Of a DNA stretch of 64,000 bases, positions 1-8,870 are shown piece after piece (positions within the stretch are counted from its first letter, which is position 1; the number at the start of each line of letters is the position of its first letter). The stretch is from Nocardia sp. NBC_01503. GTDB taxonomy: Bacteria; Actinomycetota; Actinomycetes; Mycobacteriales; Mycobacteriaceae. The translations under genes and the position numbers were made by a program. The notes under the pieces are model-generated. The model ran no database searches. It was not told the origin of the DNA and saw only the letters and a program-made list of their open reading frames with translations. The stretch is taken from the NCBI RefSeq assembly GCF_036327755.1, contig NZ_CP109596.1, positions 7,626,001 through 7,690,000 of the forward strand. Direction: 5' to 3'.

Positions 1-321
1 CATCTGGTGGTGGCGGACGCGTTCGAAGGTCTGCGCATGGCCGAGGGCATCACCGGTGCCGCCTTCACCGCACAGGTGGCCAGGGTGCTGCGGACCGACG
101 GCGTCTATCTGCTGAATCTGGTTGGCACCCGGCATCAATTGGACGAAATCCGCGCGGCATTTCCCCATCACGCGTTGCTGGACGGCGATGTGTTCGCCGG
201 TTATGTCGGCAACCAGGTCCTGGCCGCCAGTCGTGTTCCCCTGCCTCTCGAAACGTTGTACCGGCAAGCGGAAGCGGCGTTCCCTCCGGTACGGGTGACG
301 GTTCCGGATCGACCGCGATAG
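1..321 (+). CDS. spermidine synthase-like protein, C-terminal part (5' end outside window)
   Basis: The reading frame is open from base 1, so the start lies upstream of the window. The visible 106 residues begin with a HLVVADAFEG stretch that matches the aspartate-containing strand of the SAM/dcSAM-binding Rossmann fold of spermidine synthase-like proteins. The segment that follows (hydrophobic strand LLNLVG, then a helix) fits the end of that fold. Function cannot be fixed from this fragment: actinobacteria use such proteins as polyamine synthases and as uncharacterised methyltransferase-like proteins. It is separated from the next gene by about 150 bases that hold a regulatory element. Confidence 0.6.
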   Translation, partial: HLVVADAFEGLRMAEGITGAAFTAQVARVLRTDGVYLLNLVGTRHQLDEIRAAFPHHALLDGDVFAGYVGNQVLAASRVPLPLETLYRQAEAAFPPVRVTVPDRPR

Positions 322-375
322 CCGCCCGCCGAAACTTCACACACAGGGATCTTGATCAAATTTGCCTGTTTCTGA

Positions 376-393
376 TTGCTTAAACCTGCAATA
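376..393. promoter_or_regulatory. putative ArsR-type operator, copy 1 (upstream of HPF-like gene)
   Basis: TTGCTTAAACCTGCAATA lies about 80 bases before the HPF-like gene. It matches the site in front of arsR2 (TTGCTAAACTCTGCAAT) at about 14 of 17 positions. It is one of eight related elements found between 0.3 and 16 kb. Binding by the ArsR proteins encoded here is inferred. Confidence 0.5.
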
Positions 394-472
394 TCGAAAT
401 CACGCATACAGGTGACTTTCGGCCCTTCTGGGCAACCCTGCGGCTTGGCATCCTTCTGATCTGAACGGCGCC

Positions 473-1300
473 GTGCGCCGTCCCGAGAAGTGCGACACGA
501 GTGAGGTCCCGAGGTTGTTGTCTGCGAGTAAGGCATGGTCAACGGAAGCGTTTCCGGACATCGCCGTGGTTGTCAGCGGCCGAGTTCCGCGGCTCGAGAG
601 CGAGCGGGTCGCGGGTGCGGCCGGCCGGCTGCTGGCGCGGTACCGCGCCAGCACATCGGCGCGGATACGAATCACCGGGTCCAACTGCGAGAGCGGACCG
701 ATTCTGGTCCAGGTGAACACACACCCGGCGGACACACCGCTCCGGGTGCAAACCCTCACGCACGGTCGCGGCGACGCATTGCCGGTGATCGTCAGGCTGG
801 AGCGGCAATTGCGGATGGTACGCAAGACGTGGTCACCACGACCCTGGCCGGACCCCACCCGCCCCCCGCTGAGCGCACCCGGTCCAGGAATTCTCGTGCG
901 TCGCAAGACCGTTGCGTTGCGCACCGCCGAACCGCTCACTGCGGCAGCGGTAATGGATGCGATGGACTACGACGCGCACCTTTTCACCGACGCCGAGACC
1001 GCTGAGGACTCGATCCTGTACCGCGCCCGGCAAACCGGGCTACGCCTGGCCCGGCAGCGTTGTGTCCAGCCACCGCGCAGCGCGCTGGCCAGTGCGGCCA
1101 CCCCGATACCGCTGATCACCACTCCACGTCCAGCGCCGGTACTGACGGAGCACAACGCGGCTGACCGCGTATGCGAGTTCGGACTGCCGTTCCTGTTCTA
1201 CACCGACTTCGATACCGGACGGGGCCACCTCATGTATCGCCGCTACGATGCCGACCTCGGCCTGATCACACCCGCCTCCAGTGCGGCGGCGTGCTCATGA
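473..1300 (+). CDS. ribosome hibernation factor-like protein (Rv0079/RafH type)
   Basis: The 275-residue product has an N-terminal HPF/S30EA-like domain (roughly 25-110). Its C-terminal domain resembles the sigma-54-modulation C-terminal module, seen in SILYRARQTGLRLARQ and near the end in FLFYTDFDTGRG followed by YRRYDADLGLITP. This two-domain layout is that of mycobacterial Rv0079/RafH, a DosR-regulon protein that binds ribosomes under hypoxia. The GTG start is uncertain because no strong ribosome-binding site precedes it; a start some 40 bases downstream is possible. The gene overlaps the next one by ATGA, as expected for the Rv0079-Rv0080 pair, and an ArsR-type element lies upstream. Confidence 0.75.
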   Translation: MRRPEKCDTSEVPRLLSASKAWSTEAFPDIAVVVSGRVPRLESERVAGAAGRLLARYRASTSARIRITGSNCESGPILVQVNTHPADTPLRVQTLTHGRGDALPVIVRLERQLRMVRKTWSPRPWPDPTRPPLSAPGPGILVRRKTVALRTAEPLTAAAVMDAMDYDAHLFTDAETAEDSILYRARQTGLRLARQRCVQPPRSALASAATPIPLITTPRPAPVLTEHNAADRVCEFGLPFLFYTDFDTGRGHLMYRRYDADLGLITPASSAAACS

Positions 1301-1812
1301 CAGGAATGGCGGATCAGATCGGTGACGAGTCCGGTTGCGAAACAGTCGAACTCGGACTCCGAGAAACGCTGCGGTTGCTTTCCGGCGCGGCATTCGGTCG
1401 CATCGTGTTCACTCAGCACGCCTTACCCGCGATCCGCCCGGTCAACCACTTCATAGACAACGGGGTGATCATCATCCGCACCCGGTTGTCGACACCTCTC
1501 GCGAACATCCCGCGAGCCGACGGCGGGACCGGTGAAGTAGTGGTGTACGAAGCGGATGAACTCGATCCGGTATCGCACACCGGCTGGAGTGTGGTGGTGA
1601 CCGGATTCGCCCGCCCGGTCACCGATCCGGACCGGGTGTCCCGCTACGAGCGGCTGCTGCACCCCTGGGTGAACAGAACAATGAACGCGGTCATCGAGAT
1701 CGAACCGAGAATCGTCACCGGAACCCGCCTCGTCCCCATGTGTGCTGACAAGCGCGACCTCCGGTTGTCACCCGCGGCGTCGATCCCGTCGCCCTGGTCA
1801 ACGTTCGCATGA
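1297..1812 (+). CDS. pyridoxamine 5'-phosphate oxidase-like flavoprotein (Rv0080 type)
   Basis: This 171-residue protein shows the split beta-barrel pattern of the PPOX/FMN-binding family: LLSGAAFGRIVF, PVNHFIDNGVIIIRT and the later strand GWSVVVTGFARPV. Such proteins bind FMN or F420 and reduce or bind small ligands; the substrate here is unknown. The ATG overlaps the stop of the HPF-like gene by four bases, so the two are translationally coupled. In M. tuberculosis the same pair (Rv0079-Rv0080) belongs to the DosR dormancy regulon. Cys-rich or Tat features are absent, so it should be cytosolic. The 278 bases after it contain no convincing gene. Confidence 0.75.
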   Translation: MTGMADQIGDESGCETVELGLRETLRLLSGAAFGRIVFTQHALPAIRPVNHFIDNGVIIIRTRLSTPLANIPRADGGTGEVVVYEADELDPVSHTGWSVVVTGFARPVTDPDRVSRYERLLHPWVNRTMNAVIEIEPRIVTGTRLVPMCADKRDLRLSPAASIPSPWSTFA

Positions 1813-2090
1813 GACACCTGGGCAATGGATTCGCCGCGCCGAAGGAGGTCCGCGACGACCCGATCGCCGATCGCATGCCATAACCAGAGCACGGTGCGCG
1901 TTCCGTTCGTTAGTTGCCCAGCGAATACAGAAAATTCAGCGGGACTATAAAAGTCGATAAGACACGGTAAGGGCCGAGGGCCGCTTACTCGATAAGTGAC
2001 GCAAAGAATAGAATAAAGTCGTACCGAAGTATCTTCGGACAGTTATCCTTTCACGCATACATCCGCATCACCCAGACTATTCTGTCCGAC

Positions 2091-2327
2091 ATGACATACC
2101 GATTGCGTACTGTGACATCGAGTTCCGGTTCCAGTGGCGTTTCCATTCGCGAGTACCAGTATTCGACAGTTCCCGAAATCCTCGAAGCCCTGCAACCGTT
2201 CGGGGTTTCACTCAGCACGGAGCAACTGCAGGCACAAGCCACCGGCGACCGATGGCAGGCGACGATGGACAAGGAAGGTTCCCGGACACAGTTGACGGTG
2301 TTTCTATCAGCCACCGACGGCCGTTGA
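2091..2327 (+). CDS. small hypothetical protein
   Basis: A 78-residue frame starting MTYRLRTVTSS. Its middle (YSTVPEILEALQPFGVSLSTEQL) reads like a regular helix-turn-strand protein rather than random sequence. I do not recognise the family. No Shine-Dalgarno sequence is visible. A TATTCT hexamer ends six bases before the ATG, so a leaderless transcript is possible. A longer frame exists on the other strand, but its residue pattern looks non-coding. It sits alone between the PPOX gene and the zinc-ribbon/GNAT pair. Confidence 0.45.
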   Translation: MTYRLRTVTSSSGSSGVSIREYQYSTVPEILEALQPFGVSLSTEQLQAQATGDRWQATMDKEGSRTQLTVFLSATDGR

Positions 2328-2442
2328 CCCCATCCCGCCTGCGGACACGAGCGCTCGACGCACCCACCGATCACGGCAGGATCGCCCGGTCGGGCAACAT
2401 GCGGACGATGACAGCCTCCGATTGATCCATCAATATTGGCAT

Positions 2443-2458
2443 TTGCTAAAGTTAGCAA
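2443..2458. promoter_or_regulatory. putative ArsR-type operator, copy 2 (upstream of zinc-ribbon/GNAT pair)
   Basis: TTGCTAAAGTTAGCAA is an almost perfect inverted repeat only 20 bases before the zinc-ribbon start. It shares TTGCTAAA and GCAA with the sites in front of both arsR genes. Its position next to the ribosome-binding site suits repression. Confidence 0.55.
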
Positions 2459-2477
2459 GTATCTAAGGAGGCGACGG

Positions 2478-2675
2478 ATGTGCTCGATCTCGATCAGTTC
2501 ACTGCTCCGCGGACAGACCCTGCGCTGCAACGAGTGCGGCTTACTGTGCCGCACCTTCGCGATGCACAGCAAAGGTGGCGCCTGCCCGCGGTGCGGCGCA
2601 CACAGTCTGGTCGCCTTGAGCGCCGGGGTGACCGATGCCCCCGTGGAGCACGCAACCCGCACGGGATCGCGATGA
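2478..2675 (+). CDS. small zinc-ribbon protein
   Basis: A 65-residue protein with two CxxC pairs (CNECGLLC around residue 17 and CPRC around residue 37) that should hold one zinc ion. The ATG at 2478 is chosen because AAGGAGG lies six bases before it; a longer upstream frame lacks such a signal. It overlaps the GNAT gene by ATGA. A paralogue with the same LRGQ-LRC-CGLLCR-CPRC pattern is encoded on the minus strand at 12390-12566. The function is unknown; a rubredoxin/rubrerythrin-like or regulatory zinc module is possible. Confidence 0.65.
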   Translation: MCSISISSLLRGQTLRCNECGLLCRTFAMHSKGGACPRCGAHSLVALSAGVTDAPVEHATRTGSR

Positions 2676-3160
2676 CGTCGACACAGGGGTGCGAGCGCCC
2701 ACTCCTCACGCTCGCGGTCAAATTGCCGGATCCCAGCCACACTCACTACACCTGGATCCCGTTCCGGCTCGACATCGAATTCGAGCCGACCTGGTGGAAC
2801 GAACCGCGGTATCTCGACGACACCTTTCGATACGTCGAGGTTCGGATGAACGATACCGAGGTCGCCCGTATCGCCCTCAGCGAGGACATCAGCGTCGAGA
2901 ACTACCCCACCGCACCACAACTCGGCGACGAGGCCCTCGAGATCCAACTGATCGAAGTCTCATCCAACTGCCGACGGCGGGGCGTCGGCACCGAAGTCGT
3001 CCGCGTGCTCGCCGAAGCCCACCCACATCGCCGACTGATCGCCTTCAGCGAGCAAGCGGACGACTTCTGGACTTCTCTCGGATGGCGACGCCACGACCAT
3101 CCCCTCGGCCCGGCGTTCTACCGGCCACTGTTCATCCAGCCCAGCCCAGCCACGCGTTAG
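2672..3160 (+). CDS. GNAT family N-acetyltransferase
   Basis: The 162-residue protein carries the acetyl-CoA-binding motif SSNCRRRGVGTEVVRVL (the R-R-x-G-V-G loop), followed by the late GNAT elements LIAFSEQADDFWTSLGWRR and FYRPLF. The N-terminal half (WIPFRLDIEFEPTWW) does not resemble typical GNAT proteins and probably sets substrate choice. The start overlaps the zinc-ribbon stop by four bases, so the pair forms one unit under operator copy 2. The substrate is unknown. Confidence 0.75.
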   Translation: MTSTQGCERPLLTLAVKLPDPSHTHYTWIPFRLDIEFEPTWWNEPRYLDDTFRYVEVRMNDTEVARIALSEDISVENYPTAPQLGDEALEIQLIEVSSNCRRRGVGTEVVRVLAEAHPHRRLIAFSEQADDFWTSLGWRRHDHPLGPAFYRPLFIQPSPATR

Positions 3161-3218
3161 CGCGAAACCATCGGCCGGAGATTCACCGCAAAGTGCCCAA
3201 ACCTCTCCTGCTTCATAA

Positions 3219-3236
3219 TTTCTATATTTCGCAATC
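3219..3236. promoter_or_regulatory. putative ArsR-type operator, copy 3 (upstream of hyc-like operon)
   Basis: TTTCTATATTTCGCAATC agrees with the arsR2 site TTGCTAAACTCTGCAATC at 13 of 18 positions. It lies about 95 bases before the first gene of the membrane-complex operon, in an A/T-rich promoter-like stretch. Confidence 0.45.
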
Positions 3237-3330
3237 GGTAGAGTGATCAAGCAGTTTCTGATAGACCTTCTATCTGTGGACGATGCACTCCTCGAGGTTC
3301 TCGTCGACGCACCGGCCGGGCGGTAGCGCC

Positions 3331-3807
3331 ATGGGTTGGATGCGGAAGATACTGCGGGTCGGCCGGGTGGCCGAGCCCCAACCCGCCGCACCGCCGCGCA
3401 TCGAAGCCCCTGCGGCGGTGCGGGATTCGCTGCAATTGCGTCATGTGGACGTGGGCTCGTGCAATGGCTGCGAGGTGGAGATCTCCGGTGCGTTCGGGCC
3501 CATATACGATGCGGAGCGCTACGGCGCGCGGTTGGTCGCCTCGCCTCGGCACGGCGACGGATTGCTCGTGACCGGCGTGGTGACCCGGAACATGGCCGAG
3601 GCATTGCGGCGCACTTACGCGGCGACACCCGGACCGAAAGTCGTGATCGCCTGTGGTGATTGCGCTTTGAACCGAGGCGTGTTCGCGAACGCGTACGGCG
3701 TAGCGGGCACGGTTGGCGAGGTCGTACCCGTCGATGTCGCGATTCCCGGGTGCCCCCCGCCTCCGGAGGCGATAGTCGCGGCGCTACGGTCGGTGACCGG
3801 CCGGTGA
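3331..3807 (+). CDS. [NiFe]-hydrogenase small subunit/NuoB-like Fe-S protein (Rv0082 type)
   Basis: This 158-residue protein has the complex-I PSST/hydrogenase small-subunit pattern: CNGCE, then ACGDCALN, then PGCPPPPE. These four cysteine positions would bind the cluster equivalent to N2. It is the electron-transfer partner of the large subunit encoded at the end of the operon, on the cytoplasmic face of the membrane arm. The ATG at 3331 (MGWMRKIL) is preferred; an ATG at 3283 would add 16 unlikely residues. The TGA overlaps the next GTG, giving tight coupling. It corresponds in order and type to Rv0082. Confidence 0.8.
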   Translation: MGWMRKILRVGRVAEPQPAAPPRIEAPAAVRDSLQLRHVDVGSCNGCEVEISGAFGPIYDAERYGARLVASPRHGDGLLVTGVVTRNMAEALRRTYAATPGPKVVIACGDCALNRGVFANAYGVAGTVGEVVPVDVAIPGCPPPPEAIVAALRSVTGR

Positions 3808-5783
3808 CCGCTACGGTCGAGGACGACCCACCAGCCCCATCGGTTCACTTGCGCGACAACACTTTCAGCGCGATCGCAGCAGGCATGGTCACGACCACAC
3901 TCGGAATCCTCGCAGTGGCGGCGGGAATCGGTGGCGTGTTCGGGCCGGTGCGGTCACTGAGAGTCGGCTGGCTACTTCCACTGTCAGGGGTTTACCTGCG
4001 GCTGGATCAGGTCGGTGGCTTCTTCCTGGCACTCACGGGTGGGGTGGCAATCCCGGTGGGCGTCTATCTGATCGGGTATGCACGGCGTGAGCATCTCGGC
4101 TCGGTGCCGTTGGCGGTAGTGCCGGTGTTCGTGGCGGCGATGCTGCTGGTGCCTTGCGCCGGCTCGGTGACAACCTTCCTGCTGGCCTGGGAGTCCATGG
4201 CGATCGCATCGCTGGTGCTGGTATTCACCGAACATCGGCGATCGGCCGCGCGCAGAGCGGGTGTCTTCTATGCGGTCATGACCCAGTTGGGGTTCGCCGC
4301 GATCTTGATCGGGTTGCTGGTGGCATCGGCCGCGACGGGTGGGGCGGACCGGTTCGACGGGTTCACCGCAGTCCCGGCAGGGACACGCACGGTCGTATTC
4401 GCCTTGACCGTAGTGGGATTCGGCTCCAAGGCGGGGCTGGTGCCGCTGCACGCATGGTTGCCGCGCGCGCATCCGGAGGCCCCGAGCCCGGTATCGGCTC
4501 TGATGAGCGCGGCTATGGTGAATCTCGGGATCTACGGCATCGTCCGCATAGATCTGCAGTTGCTGGGACCGGGTCCACGCTGGTGGGGTCTGGCGCTGAT
4601 GATCGTGGGCGGAGTGACCGCCGTATACGGGGTCTTGCAGGCATCGGTGCAGTCGGATCTCAAAAGGCTGCTGGCATTTTCGACCACCGAGAATATGGGC
4701 CTGGTGACCTTGGCGCTGGGAACGGCGACCCTGTTCGCCGATGCGGGAGCGGGCTCGGCGGCGACGGTGGCCATGGCCGCGGCAATGCTGCATCTGATCG
4801 CGCATGCGGCGTTCAAGTGCCTCGGTTTTCTAGGGGCCGGTTCGGTGCTGGCCGCGACCGGCGTACGAGATCTGGACCGGCTGGGCGGTCTGGCAGGACG
4901 AATGCCCGTCACCACGACATTGTTCGGTATCGCGGCCTTGGGCGCCTCGGGTTTGCCACTGGGTGCCGGTTTCGTCAGTGAGTGGCTGCTGGTTCAGTCA
5001 CTCATTCACACTGGCACGCAAAGTGATTCGGTGCTGACATTGGCGGCTCCGCTGGCGGTGGGCGCGGTCGCGCTGACCGCCGGTCTGGGCGTGGCTGCGA
5101 TGGTGAAGGCGTTCGGCATCGGATTCCTCGCTCGACCGCGTTCGCGGCAGGCTGCGGACGCTCGCGAAGCGTCGGCCTCGATGACGGCGGGAATGGCGAT
5201 CGCCGCGGGAGCATGTCTGATTGTGGCCGTGGTACCGGTGGTCGTAGGCCCAGCGATTCGGAACGTGGTCGGCGCGCTACCGGCATCGGGGATGCACGAG
5301 TTCACCGGTTTGGGCTGGACGATTCACCTGCCCGGACTCACGGGCAGCCTCATGCCCACCGGTATCGCCGCCGCGGTGGTCGTCGCCGGTCTGACCATCT
5401 CGGTCTTGATCCGATGGCGGACCCGGAGCAATCCGGCACCGGAGGAGCTGCCACTGTGGGCGTGCGGCGCGGATCAGCCGAACCCGCGAATGCAGTACAC
5501 GGCAACATCATTCGCCGAACCACTGCAGCGCGTGTTCGACGATGTGCTGCGCCCGGATACCGATATCGAGATCACGCACCTGGCCGAGTCCCGGTATCTG
5601 GTGGAGAAAGTCGCCTATCGCGCGCGGATCGCCGACACGGTCGAGGACCGCCTGTATCGCCCCGTGATCCGGGGTATCCGCCTGACGGCGATGGCCGTGG
5701 CACGCGCGCACACCGGCAATGTGCATCTCTATCTCGCCTATGGCACGCTCGGCGTACTGATCGTGTTGGTGGTGTCGCGATGA
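3804..5783 (+). CDS. ND5/HyfB-like proton-antiporter subunit (Rv0083 type)
   Basis: A 659-residue polytopic membrane protein. Family signatures are visible: LAWESMAIASLVLVF, GFGSKAGLVPLHAWLPRAHPEAPSPVSALMSAAMV and LKRLLAFSTTENMGLV. The lysine and glutamate residues that carry protons in Mrp/NuoL/HyfB antiporter-like subunits are present (Lys in GSKAGL, Glu in AWES). It would form part of the proton-translocating arm. Start GTG overlaps the upstream TGA by four bases, and its own TGA overlaps the following ATG. Length is close to its M. tuberculosis counterpart Rv0083. Confidence 0.85.
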   Translation: MTATVEDDPPAPSVHLRDNTFSAIAAGMVTTTLGILAVAAGIGGVFGPVRSLRVGWLLPLSGVYLRLDQVGGFFLALTGGVAIPVGVYLIGYARREHLGSVPLAVVPVFVAAMLLVPCAGSVTTFLLAWESMAIASLVLVFTEHRRSAARRAGVFYAVMTQLGFAAILIGLLVASAATGGADRFDGFTAVPAGTRTVVFALTVVGFGSKAGLVPLHAWLPRAHPEAPSPVSALMSAAMVNLGIYGIVRIDLQLLGPGPRWWGLALMIVGGVTAVYGVLQASVQSDLKRLLAFSTTENMGLVTLALGTATLFADAGAGSAATVAMAAAMLHLIAHAAFKCLGFLGAGSVLAATGVRDLDRLGGLAGRMPVTTTLFGIAALGASGLPLGAGFVSEWLLVQSLIHTGTQSDSVLTLAAPLAVGAVALTAGLGVAAMVKAFGIGFLARPRSRQAADAREASASMTAGMAIAAGACLIVAVVPVVVGPAIRNVVGALPASGMHEFTGLGWTIHLPGLTGSLMPTGIAAAVVVAGLTISVLIRWRTRSNPAPEELPLWACGADQPNPRMQYTATSFAEPLQRVFDDVLRPDTDIEITHLAESRYLVEKVAYRARIADTVEDRLYRPVIRGIRLTAMAVARAHTGNVHLYLAYGTLGVLIVLVVSR

Positions 5784-6745
5784 CCGCGATGGCGTACGCG
5801 GCCGGGGCCGCGCAGATCGGCGGCGTCGTCGTCGGAGCACCGCTCGTGCTCGGCGCGATGCGGCAGATTCGCGCACGAGCACAGGGCCGCGCCGGAGCCG
5901 GGATCCAGCAGCCATGGCGAGATCTGCGCAAACAGCTTCGCAAGCAATCGATCACGCCGACGGGCACCACGATCGTCTTCGCCGCCGCGCCACTGGTACT
6001 CGCGGCCACCACACTCGTGGTCGCCGCGGTCGCGCCGCTGGTGGCGACCGGCTCACCGCTGGATCCCGCGGCCGATCTGTTCGCCGTGGTCGGTCTGTTA
6101 CTCGTCGGCACGGTGGCTTCCGCGCTCGGTGGGATCGACACCGGCACGGCCTTCGGCGGCATGGGCGCCAGCCGGGAGATGGTCATCGCGGCTCTGGTCG
6201 AGCCCACCATTCTGCTGTCGGTGTTCGCGCTGTCGATTCCCGGCGGTTCATCGAATCTCGGTGCGCTGGTGGCGAACAACCTCGACCATCCGGGCCGGGT
6301 GGTGTCGTTGAGCGCGGTCTTGGCCGCTGCCGCACTGGTGGTCGTGATCATCGCCGAGACCGGTCGGCTGCCCGTGGACAACCCGGCCACCCATCTGGAG
6401 CTGACCATGGTGCACGAGGCCATGGTCCTCGAATACACCGGGCCCCGGCTGGCCTTGATCGAATGGGCGGCGGCCATGCGGCTGACGGTGCTGCTCGCCC
6501 TGCTGGCAAACCTGTTCCTGCCGTGGGGAATCGCGGGCAGTCAGCCCAGTGCGATCGGCGTCGCGGTCGGACTGCTCGCCATTGCCGCCAAGGTGACGGT
6601 GCTGGCCACGCTGCTCGCCTTCGTGGAGGTATTCATTGCCAAGCTGCGACTGTTCCGGGTGCCCGAGTTGCTCGCGGGCTCGTTCCTGCTGGCATTGCTC
6701 TCGGTGACCGCCGCGAGCTTCTTCACCGCCAAAGGCGTTTCATGA
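5780..6745 (+). CDS. hycD: HycD/NuoH-like membrane subunit (Rv0084 type)
   Basis: A 321-residue membrane protein with the complex-I NuoH/HycD signature. The acidic loop ETGRLPVDNPATHLELTMVHEAMVLEYTG (6358-6437) contains the conserved Glu and Asp residues at the junction between the Fe-S arm and the membrane arm. The segment GGIDTGTAFGGMGASREM is the other family hallmark. It anchors the peripheral small/large subunits and contributes to the quinone or proton channel. It overlaps both neighbours by ATGA. Confidence 0.85.
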   Translation: MTAMAYAAGAAQIGGVVVGAPLVLGAMRQIRARAQGRAGAGIQQPWRDLRKQLRKQSITPTGTTIVFAAAPLVLAATTLVVAAVAPLVATGSPLDPAADLFAVVGLLLVGTVASALGGIDTGTAFGGMGASREMVIAALVEPTILLSVFALSIPGGSSNLGALVANNLDHPGRVVSLSAVLAAAALVVVIIAETGRLPVDNPATHLELTMVHEAMVLEYTGPRLALIEWAAAMRLTVLLALLANLFLPWGIAGSQPSAIGVAVGLLAIAAKVTVLATLLAFVEVFIAKLRLFRVPELLAGSFLLALLSVTAASFFTAKGVS

Positions 6746-7404
6746 CCGAGGCCGGATACGCGAGTGTGCTCGACTTCGCCGCGGGCGCACTGGTACTCGC
6801 GGCGGTATTCGTGGTGTGGCGGCGCGATCTGCGCGCGATCGCCCGGCTGCTGGGCGCACAGGGCGCCATGCTGGCGGTGATACCGACCGTGCAGGGCATA
6901 CGTCACGGCGAGGCCCCGCTGCTCGCGGTCGGTGCGGCGGTGCTCGTCTTACGCGCGGGTGTGCTGCCATGGTTGCTGGCGCGCACGATCGGCGCCGAAC
7001 GCCAGGAATACCGGGAAGCCACCCCGCTGGTGAACACCGCCACCTCGCTGTTGATCGCCGCTGCCCTGACGGTGACGGCGTTCGGGGTCACCCGGCCGCT
7101 GGTGAACCTGGAGACGAGCGCGGAGACCGAGGCGGTTCCCGCGGCGTTCGCGGTGATCCTGATCGCGTTGCTGGTGATGGCCACTCGGCGGCACGCGGTC
7201 TCACAGGCGGCCGGATTCCTCATGCTGGACAACGGGATCGCGGCGACCGCATTCCTGCTCACCGCCGGTGTTCCGCTGATCGTCGAGTTGGGCGCGTCGC
7301 TGGATGTGTTCTTCGCGGTCGCGATCATCGGTGTTCTCACCGGCCGACTGCGGCGCGCGTTCGGCGGCGCGGACCTCGACCAATTGCAGGAGCTGCACGA
7401 CTGA
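6742..7404 (+). CDS. hycP: HycP/HyfE-like membrane subunit (Rv0085 type)
   Basis: A 220-residue protein made almost entirely of hydrophobic helices. It resembles the HyfE/NuoK-like small membrane subunit of hydrogenase-4 complexes; GFLMLDNGIAATAFLLTAGVPLIVELGASLDVFF near residue 160 is the typical segment. It has the same predicted length as its M. tuberculosis counterpart Rv0085. It probably supports the proton channel between the larger subunits. Overlaps: ATGA with hycD and a shared base (TGATG) with hycQ. Confidence 0.8.
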   Translation: MTEAGYASVLDFAAGALVLAAVFVVWRRDLRAIARLLGAQGAMLAVIPTVQGIRHGEAPLLAVGAAVLVLRAGVLPWLLARTIGAERQEYREATPLVNTATSLLIAAALTVTAFGVTRPLVNLETSAETEAVPAAFAVILIALLVMATRRHAVSQAAGFLMLDNGIAATAFLLTAGVPLIVELGASLDVFFAVAIIGVLTGRLRRAFGGADLDQLQELHD

Positions 7405-8870
7405 TGACGGCCCTGGTTCTCGGCGCGATACTCGCGCCCGGCGGCGCGGCGGCGCTCGGCGCGCTTGCCGGATGGCGGCGCGGCACAGCGGTTTTCACCA
7501 CGCTCAGCGCTCTAGCCGTGCTGACGTGCGGAACGATGCTGGGCACCGGCCTGAATGGGCGAAGTTATGTGCTGGCCGGCGGACTGCTGCGGGTGGACGC
7601 GCTCTCGGTGACGATGCTGCTCGTCATCGGTGTCGTCGGCACGCTGGCCACATGCGCGGGTATCGGCTATATCGACGCCGAGCTCGCGCACGGCCACACC
7701 GACGCTCATGGCGCACGCACCTATGCCGCGCTGGTACCCGCCTTCCTGGCCGCGATGGCACTGGCGGTCTGCGCCAACAATATCGGCGTAATCTGGGTCG
7801 GGGTCGAGGCGACCACCGTGGTCACCGCGTTCCTGGTCGGGCATCGACGCTCCCGGACCGCGCTCGAGGCCACCTGGAAGTACGTGGTGATCTGCTCGGT
7901 GGGCATCATCGTCGCGTTCTTGGGAACCGTGCTGCTGTACTTCGCTTCCCGACATGCGGGCGCTCCGAGTGAGCAAGCTCTGAATCTAGACGTCTTGCTG
8001 ACTCACGCAAGTCATCTCGATCCTGGTGTCACGCGAATGGCGGGTGGCCTGCTGTTGATCGGCTACGGCGCCAAGGCCGGACTCGTACCGTTCCATTCCT
8101 GGCTGGCCGACGCCCACAGTCAGGCACCGGCGCCGGTGTCGGCCTTGATGAGCGGAGTGCTGCTGGCGGTGGCGCTATCGGTGGTGCTGCGGATCAAGCC
8201 GGTCATCGACGCGGCGACCGGCACCGGCTATCTGCGTGCCGGGCTACTGATCGTCGGCCTGGCGACCCTGTCGATCGCGGCATCCATGTTGACGGTGGCC
8301 CGCGATCTCAAACGGCTGCTGGCATATTCGTCCATGGAGAACATGGGTTTGATCGCGATCGCCGCGGCGGCGGGAACCCGCCTGGCGATCGCCGCACTGC
8401 TGCTGCACGTACTCGCACACGGCATCGGCAAGACCGTCTTGTTCCTATCCACCGGCCCTTTGCAAGCTGCCCATCAATCCACAACCATCGCCACGATCAC
8501 CGGCGTTGCCGCTCGGTCCCGTGTGATCGGCTCGACCTTCGGCGTGGGCATGGTCGTGCTGCTGGGGTTGCCGCCATTCGCGATGTTCGCCAGCGAACTG
8601 GCCATCGCTCGTTCCCTGGCCGACGCGCACCTGGCGTGGGCGCTGGCCATCGCTCTGCTTCTGATCGCGGTGGCGTTCGCCGCTCTGGTTCGCAACACCA
8701 GCCGTATCCTGCTCGGCGCCGCCCCCGACGGCGCGCCCGTGATCGCGGTTCCCCGTTCGATGACGCTGGCATTGCTTACGGGAGTGGCACTTTCGATCGC
8801 ACTCGGCATCACGGCCGGACCGCTCACCGACCTTTTCACCACCGCCGCCGCACAGGTGCAGCCGAAATGA
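7404..8870 (+). CDS. hycQ: HycQ/HyfF-like proton-antiporter subunit (Rv0086 type)
   Basis: A 488-residue antiporter-like membrane protein of the NuoL/N/HyfF family. It shows VGVEATTVVTAFLVGHRR (conserved Glu), GYGAKAGLVPFHSWLADAHSQAPAPVSALMSG (conserved Lys) and DLKRLLAYSSMENMG. It is the second ion-pumping subunit of the operon, beside the Rv0083-like protein. The start codon shares one base with the upstream stop (TGATG), and the stop overlaps the next ATG. Confidence 0.85.
   Translation: MTALVLGAILAPGGAAALGALAGWRRGTAVFTTLSALAVLTCGTMLGTGLNGRSYVLAGGLLRVDALSVTMLLVIGVVGTLATCAGIGYIDAELAHGHTDAHGARTYAALVPAFLAAMALAVCANNIGVIWVGVEATTVVTAFLVGHRRSRTALEATWKYVVICSVGIIVAFLGTVLLYFASRHAGAPSEQALNLDVLLTHASHLDPGVTRMAGGLLLIGYGAKAGLVPFHSWLADAHSQAPAPVSALMSGVLLAVALSVVLRIKPVIDAATGTGYLRAGLLIVGLATLSIAASMLTVARDLKRLLAYSSMENMGLIAIAAAAGTRLAIAALLLHVLAHGIGKTVLFLSTGPLQAAHQSTTIATITGVAARSRVIGSTFGVGMVVLLGLPPFAMFASELAIARSLADAHLAWALAIALLLIAVAFAALVRNTSRILLGAAPDGAPVIAVPRSMTLALLTGVALSIALGITAGPLTDLFTTAAAQVQPK

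Noticed and set aside
1935..1970. GGGACTATAAAAGTC near 1940 as a DosR box
   Set aside because: It resembles half of the DosR consensus, but the spacing between the GGGACT and AGTC arms is one base too long, the right arm is incomplete, and no gene starts close by.
2051..2947. Long minus-strand reading frame
   Set aside because: It is opposite to the zinc-ribbon and GNAT genes, which have ribosome-binding sites, family motifs and an ATGA overlap; its own sequence shows no recognisable domain.
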